DNA of 64,000 bases from Pseudomonas oryzae (GTDB taxonomy: Bacteria > Pseudomonadota > Gammaproteobacteria > Pseudomonadales > Pseudomonadaceae): NCBI RefSeq assembly GCF_900104805.1, contig NZ_LT629751.1:496001-560000 (forward strand), given 5' to 3'. Within the stretch, counting starts at the first letter, position 1. The number at the start of each line of letters is the position of its first letter. Positions 59,916 to 64,000 of the stretch are shown here, piece by piece. A program made the position numbers and the translations under genes. Below the pieces are notes generated by a model. That model made no database searches. It was not told the DNA's origin and was given only the letters and a program-made list of their open reading frames with translations.

Positions 59916-62900
59916 CTACATACCAAACTTGCCGGTGTTGTCGCCGCCGCCCAACCCTCCCGCCGTCGTCAGCAGCTTGTAGATCACCCTGGCGAACGCC
60001 CGGCTCTTGACCACGTTGTCGAGCACTTCCAGCGACAGCTTTTCGTGGTCGGTCATGGCGTCGAGCACGATGTCCTCCACGCGCTTGGGGAACAGGCCGT
60101 GCATCACCTGTTCGGCGGGTTGGCTGTTGACCTGGGCCATGACGTCTTCCTCGCGGCTGATGCGCTGGGCGATGCCGGTGAGGAAGTGCAGCTGGTCCTC
60201 GTCGCTGACTTCGGCGCCGAAGATGTCGTTGAGCGCCTCGATGATTTCCGAGAGCTGTTTCTTTTCCGGGTCGTGGGGCTTACCGCTGCCCACCGCGCTG
60301 GCCGGGTCGAGGCTGTAGTCGCCCTGTTCATCGCTCAGGTGCAGGTCATGCTCGGCACGTTTGGTCAGGCGGTAGTGGGTCAGTTGCAGTTCGCTGACGT
60401 CCACGTCGTCCCGATCCAGGCGGTCGACACGCAGCAGCGGGTGCAAGTGCTTGGCGAACACGCAGAGCTGCTCCAGCTCGCGATCCTCGTAGGCGACGAT
60501 CTGCGACAAGAACTCGTACAGGCGCACGAAGCTCAGCAGGTTCTTCCTGAACAGGTCGAGCTGGTCGATCTGCTCGCCGGCCTCCTTGAGGGCATGCTCG
60601 GCCTTCTTCAGGCCGGCGCTGTCGCCGTTCTGCTCGGCCGTGCGCTTGAACTCCAGCGCCTGGCGGCGCGCTTCCTGGCCGAACTGGTAACGCTTAGCGA
60701 AGCGCTCGCGGGCCGGCTTGCTGTAGTAGCTCAGCTTGCTGGCTGGTGCCTTGGGATCGAAGAACGCGGTGGCGAAGGCCTCGACCTCTTCCCAGTGGTA
60801 GATACCCTCGGCGTCCAGCTTCTTCTGCACGTCGTAGACGATCTGCGGATCGGTGACATCGCTCAGCTCGGCCTTGGTGTAGTAGGGCAGGAAGGCGTCG
60901 AGGATGTCCTGGGCGTCGTTGAAGAAGTCGAGGATGAAGGTTTCCTTGCCGGGGAAGGTGCGGTTCAGCCGCGACAGGGTCTGCACGCAGTCCACGCCCT
61001 GGAGCTTCTTGTCCACGTACATGGCGCACAGCTTGGGCTGGTCGAAGCCGGTCTGGTACTTGTTGGCGGCGATCATCACGTTGAAGTCCGGGCTGTCGAG
61101 CGCCTCGGCCAGGTCGCGACCATTCACGCCGGCATTCAACAGGCTGCTGCTCTCGGTCACTTCCTCGGGGATCACCGCGTCCGGCAACACGCTGCCGGAG
61201 AAGGCCACCAGCGGATGCACGTCCTGGTAACCCTGGGCCTTGATGTAGTCCTTCATTGCCAGCTGGTAGCGCACCGCCTCCTGGCGGCTGCTGGTGACCA
61301 CCATGGCCTTGGCCTGCCCGCCGAGCAGATGGCGGATATGGGCGCGGAAATGCTCGACGATGATCTCGACCTTGCGGTCGATGTTGTACGGATGCAGGCG
61401 CACCCAGCGGGCCAGCGCCTGGCGAGCCTTCTTGCTGTCCACTTCCTCGTCGGCGCCGTCCGGGTGGGCGATCTTCCAGGCCGTGCTGTAGGTGGTGTAA
61501 TTGCGCAGCACGTCGAGGATGAAGCCTTCCTCGATGGCCTGGCGCATGGAATACAGATGGAACGCCTCGGGCTTGTTGCTCGCGCTGGCCGGCAGCTCCG
61601 GCTCGGGGCGGCGGCCGAAAAGCTCCAGAGTCTTGGCCTTGGGCGTGGCGGTGAAGGCGTAGTAGCTGATGCGCTGGTTCGGCTGGCGGGCGGCCACGGC
61701 GGCATCCAGCAGCAGTTCGGCGCTGATTTCCTCGCCCTCGTCCGGCGCGTCGCTGCCGAGGATGGCCTTGAGCTTGCTGGCCGAGGAGCCGGTCTGCGAC
61801 GAGTGCGCCTCGTCGGCGATCACCGCATAGCGACCGCTGGCCAGCTTGGGATGCTTGTCCAAGGTATCGAACAGCGCCGGGAAGGTCTGGATGGTGACGA
61901 TGATGATGCGCGTCTGCGCGGCCAGGGCCTCGGCCAGTTGCTCGGACTTGCTCTGGCTGCCGATGTCGCGAGTGATCGGCCGCACCACGCCCTGGGCGTG
62001 CTCGAACTGGTAGATGGTGTTCTGCAATTGGCTGTCGAGCACGGTGCGGTCGGTGATGACGATCACCGAGTTGAACAGCTTGTTGCCGTCCGCGTCGTAC
62101 AGCGCTGCCAGTTGGTGCGCGGTCCAGGCGATGGAGTTGGACTTGCCAGAGCCGGCACTGTGCTGGATCAGGTAGCGCTGACCGGGGCCTTCGCTGCGGG
62201 TGCTGTCGATCAGCGTGTTGACCACTTCCCACTGGTGAAAGCGCGGGAAGATCAGGGTTTCCCTGGTGGTCAGCTGGCCGTCGAAGCCCTCGCTGGTCTT
62301 GCGTTGCAGGTGCAGGAAGCGGCCCAGCACCTTGAGCCAGGCATCCGGCTGGAACACCCGCTGCCACAGGTAGCCGGTGGCGTACTGGCTGTCGTCGGCC
62401 GGCAGCGGGTTACCGGCGCCGCCTTCCTCGCTGCCCATGTTGAAGGGCAGGAAGAAGGTGTCCTTGCCGGCCAGCTGGGTGGTCATCGCCACCTCTTCCT
62501 GGCTGACGGCGAAATGGACCAGCGCGCCGCGCTTGAAGGTCAGCAGCGGCTCGGGCTTGCGGGTCAGCGGGTCTTTCAGCGGGCGGTCGTGGCGGTACTG
62601 CTGCTTGGCCTTCTCCACCGACTGCTTGAACTCGCTCTTCAGCTCCAGGGTCGCCACCGGCAGGCCGTTGACGAACAGCACCAGATCCAGACGGGGGTTA
62701 TAGTTCTTGCCAGAATCCTGGACGTGCGGCGAATAAGACACTTCAGCCACCACGCGCAGGCGGTTGCACTGGTAACGGTGCAGGGAATCCGGGTTCATGC
62801 CGTGGTCGGGCTGGAAGCTGCACAGCTCGACCTTCACCCCCGGCAGCTTGAAGCCGTGACGCAGCACCTCCAGGGTGCCGTCCTGCTCCAGGGCGCGCAC

Positions 62901-63116
62901 CACCTTCTGTACCAGCACGCCGTCCGGGTCGTTGGGGTTGGCCTTGGCGAACTTGTCCCAGCGCTCCGGCCAGGCCTCCTTGAAGTAGGCCAGCAGGTCT
63001 TCGGTGTACAGCGCACTGCGCCGGTCGTAACCGCTGGCCGGGCCGGTGAGCCAGCCCTGGGCGGTCATGGCCTTGATGATGTCCTGTTGGAATTGAGCTT
63101 CCTTGCTGTCGGCCAT
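59916..63116 (-). CDS. hsdR: type I restriction enzyme, R subunit (HsdR)
   Basis: 1066 residues. N-terminal PD-(D/E)xK nuclease (about 145-160, LDLVLFVNG then ATLELKSE), DEAD-type translocase with Walker A HSAGSGKS (about 317-324) and motif II IADEAHSS (about 434), then a helical C terminus (about 830 to 1050) for complex assembly. Cuts DNA after ATP-driven translocation with HsdM-HsdS. Its start overlaps the hsdS stop by one base (TAATG). Confidence 0.95.
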   Translation of the reverse strand: MADSKEAQFQQDIIKAMTAQGWLTGPASGYDRRSALYTEDLLAYFKEAWPERWDKFAKANPNDPDGVLVQKVVRALEQDGTLEVLRHGFKLPGVKVELCSFQPDHGMNPDSLHRYQCNRLRVVAEVSYSPHVQDSGKNYNPRLDLVLFVNGLPVATLELKSEFKQSVEKAKQQYRHDRPLKDPLTRKPEPLLTFKRGALVHFAVSQEEVAMTTQLAGKDTFFLPFNMGSEEGGAGNPLPADDSQYATGYLWQRVFQPDAWLKVLGRFLHLQRKTSEGFDGQLTTRETLIFPRFHQWEVVNTLIDSTRSEGPGQRYLIQHSAGSGKSNSIAWTAHQLAALYDADGNKLFNSVIVITDRTVLDSQLQNTIYQFEHAQGVVRPITRDIGSQSKSEQLAEALAAQTRIIIVTIQTFPALFDTLDKHPKLASGRYAVIADEAHSSQTGSSASKLKAILGSDAPDEGEEISAELLLDAAVAARQPNQRISYYAFTATPKAKTLELFGRRPEPELPASASNKPEAFHLYSMRQAIEEGFILDVLRNYTTYSTAWKIAHPDGADEEVDSKKARQALARWVRLHPYNIDRKVEIIVEHFRAHIRHLLGGQAKAMVVTSSRQEAVRYQLAMKDYIKAQGYQDVHPLVAFSGSVLPDAVIPEEVTESSSLLNAGVNGRDLAEALDSPDFNVMIAANKYQTGFDQPKLCAMYVDKKLQGVDCVQTLSRLNRTFPGKETFILDFFNDAQDILDAFLPYYTKAELSDVTDPQIVYDVQKKLDAEGIYHWEEVEAFATAFFDPKAPASKLSYYSKPARERFAKRYQFGQEARRQALEFKRTAEQNGDSAGLKKAEHALKEAGEQIDQLDLFRKNLLSFVRLYEFLSQIVAYEDRELEQLCVFAKHLHPLLRVDRLDRDDVDVSELQLTHYRLTKRAEHDLHLSDEQGDYSLDPASAVGSGKPHDPEKKQLSEIIEALNDIFGAEVSDEDQLHFLTGIAQRISREEDVMAQVNSQPAEQVMHGLFPKRVEDIVLDAMTDHEKLSLEVLDNVVKSRAFARVIYKLLTTAGGLGGGDNTGKFGM

Positions 63117-64000
63117 TACGCGGTCTCTTGTACTCGGATGGGGTCGGGCGTGCTGGCTGGCGGTTGCCAGCCGCGCAGGTCGATCTTGCCGGTGACGGCG
63201 GCGGAGATCAGGGCGGAGCGGCGTTCTTGGAGCAGGGCGTTAGTTTTCTCAGCCTCGCCTAGCAATTCATCAAACTGAACACTTGCGTCAGCCACATAAG
63301 CGGCAATCTGAACCTGTTCGTTAACCGGCGGCAGCACAATCTTCATTTGGCTGAGATGTGTCGGCCCAAAATGCTGGATTGTCGAGCCTGCCTTTAACAA
63401 ATCAATCTGAGCATAGAATTGGTACGAGCCAACCACCGACCGAATAAAATCCCGAACCGAGATTTTCGCTCTAGGCTTGAGCTTTATCAGCCCCGTATAG
63501 GCCACCGCTCCGGCAACATCCTCTCCCACTTCACTAACCAAGCCCATACTGGCACTTCCACTTATGATCAAATCCCCCTTGTCCAGCCGGAAGTGGGCCC
63601 ACTTTCCCTGTACTTTAGATGGCTCTAAATAATTGCATCCATCTAGCGTCACCCATCTACCTTGGATGCCGGAGATTCTAATTAGGGGGACGCCCTCATC
63701 CCTAAAATCGACCGCCATGATGCCGGGGCCTTCCTGATATTCAAAAGCGAGTCCAAATGGGACGACTGGCCAATGCGCCGGCACCTCACCCAGCCACTCC
63801 ACCCCGGAATCTTTCATCGGCACGCTCGGGTCGAGGCCCTTGGTCACGGCATGGGAGATCACCGTCTGACGCTTTTCCTTGAGCAGTTCGATCAGGCGCT
63901 GCTGCTCCTCGATCAGCGCGTCGATGCGGGCGGTTTCGTGGTCGAGGAAGCGAGCAATCTGGATTTGCTCCTCACACGATGGCAATGCCACAGCAAGGCC
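63116..64000 (-). CDS. hsdS: type I restriction specificity subunit HsdS (partial, N terminus beyond window)
   Basis: About 295 C-terminal residues. The conserved spacer with EEQIQIARFLDHETARID and a long helix lies near the window edge, followed by the second target-recognition domain (about GEVPAHWPVVPFGL to LPPVNEQVQIAAYV) and the final coiled-coil (RRSALISAAVTGKIDLRGW). The first recognition domain and hsdM are expected to the right. The second half contains lower-GC, island-like sequence, typical of recombining recognition domains. Confidence 0.93.
   Translation of the reverse strand, partial: GLAVALPSCEEQIQIARFLDHETARIDALIEEQQRLIELLKEKRQTVISHAVTKGLDPSVPMKDSGVEWLGEVPAHWPVVPFGLAFEYQEGPGIMAVDFRDEGVPLIRISGIQGRWVTLDGCNYLEPSKVQGKWAHFRLDKGDLIISGSASMGLVSEVGEDVAGAVAYTGLIKLKPRAKISVRDFIRSVVGSYQFYAQIDLLKAGSTIQHFGPTHLSQMKIVLPPVNEQVQIAAYVADASVQFDELLGEAEKTNALLQERRSALISAAVTGKIDLRGWQPPASTPDPIRVQETA

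Noticed and set aside
59838-63278. 1146-codon open frame on the plus strand opposite hsdR
   Set aside because: Mirror frame of a clear HsdR gene in GC-rich sequence; low-complexity Val/Leu/Gly/His/Gln composition and no family features.

Overview
The window looks like a chromosomal segment of a high-GC Pseudomonas or very close relative. The left two thirds (1 to about 40640) are core genes whose order matches, as I recall it, the P. aeruginosa blocks prpB-prpC-acnD-prpF-prpD, ppsR/ppsA-esterase-rraA-cmaX-crfX-cmpX-sigX-oprF, tig-clpP-clpX-lon-hupB-ppiD-fabI, nppA1A2BCD, and mltD-gloB-methyltransferase-rnhA. Assignments rest on reading the translated sequences and on this synteny; no database search was run.

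Core layout. 69-8475 is a 2-methylcitrate cycle operon (propionyl-CoA oxidation) led by a GntR/FCD regulator. A LysE-family exporter gene converges on it. PEP synthase (ppsA, TTG start) is divergent from its regulatory kinase/phosphotransferase ppsR and ends at a strong terminator. Then come an esterase, rraA, a CorA/ZntB-like transporter and the envelope-stress group crfX-cmpX-sigX-oprF. folD faces oprF across a bidirectional terminator. Three tRNAs (Arg-TCT, His-GTG, Leu-TAG) precede the proteostasis genes tig, clpP, clpX, lon, hupB and ppiD. On the minus strand follow fabI, a five-gene peptide/peptidyl-nucleoside ABC transporter (npp/yej type), mltD and gloB; a methyltransferase overlaps rnhA on the plus strand.

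Accessory layout. Immediately after rnhA, where dnaQ would be expected, the sequence becomes a mosaic island running off the right edge. It holds: (1) a Gabija-like antiphage pair, gajA-gajB, whose helicase gene is split by a one-base shift at a G7 tract; (2) a complete IS66-family element lacking a target duplication and abutting a truncated CNNM/DUF21 transporter gene; (3) a metal module with His-rich proteins, a HupE/UreJ permease and a CsoR/RcnR-family sensor whose ligand pattern resembles the nickel sensor InrS; (4) a chromate-resistance operon (chrB-chrA-Fe/Mn SOD-ChrB-domain protein-MFS); (5) a Tn3-family resolvase with a res-like region but no transposase, followed by an MvaT-type silencer gene; (6) a small cassette with an XRE repressor, a palindromic operator, an unknown 149-aa protein, a divergent Hfq/Sm-like protein and a second XRE protein; and (7) the end of a type I restriction-modification locus (hsdS partial, hsdR) followed by a DUF6088/AbiEi-like protein and a BPSL0761-like protein.

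The best candidates for new biology are the Hfq-like/XRE cassette (57546-58995), the frameshifted Gabija locus (41247-44826), and the metal-sensor module with two copies of a C5AG4 box.
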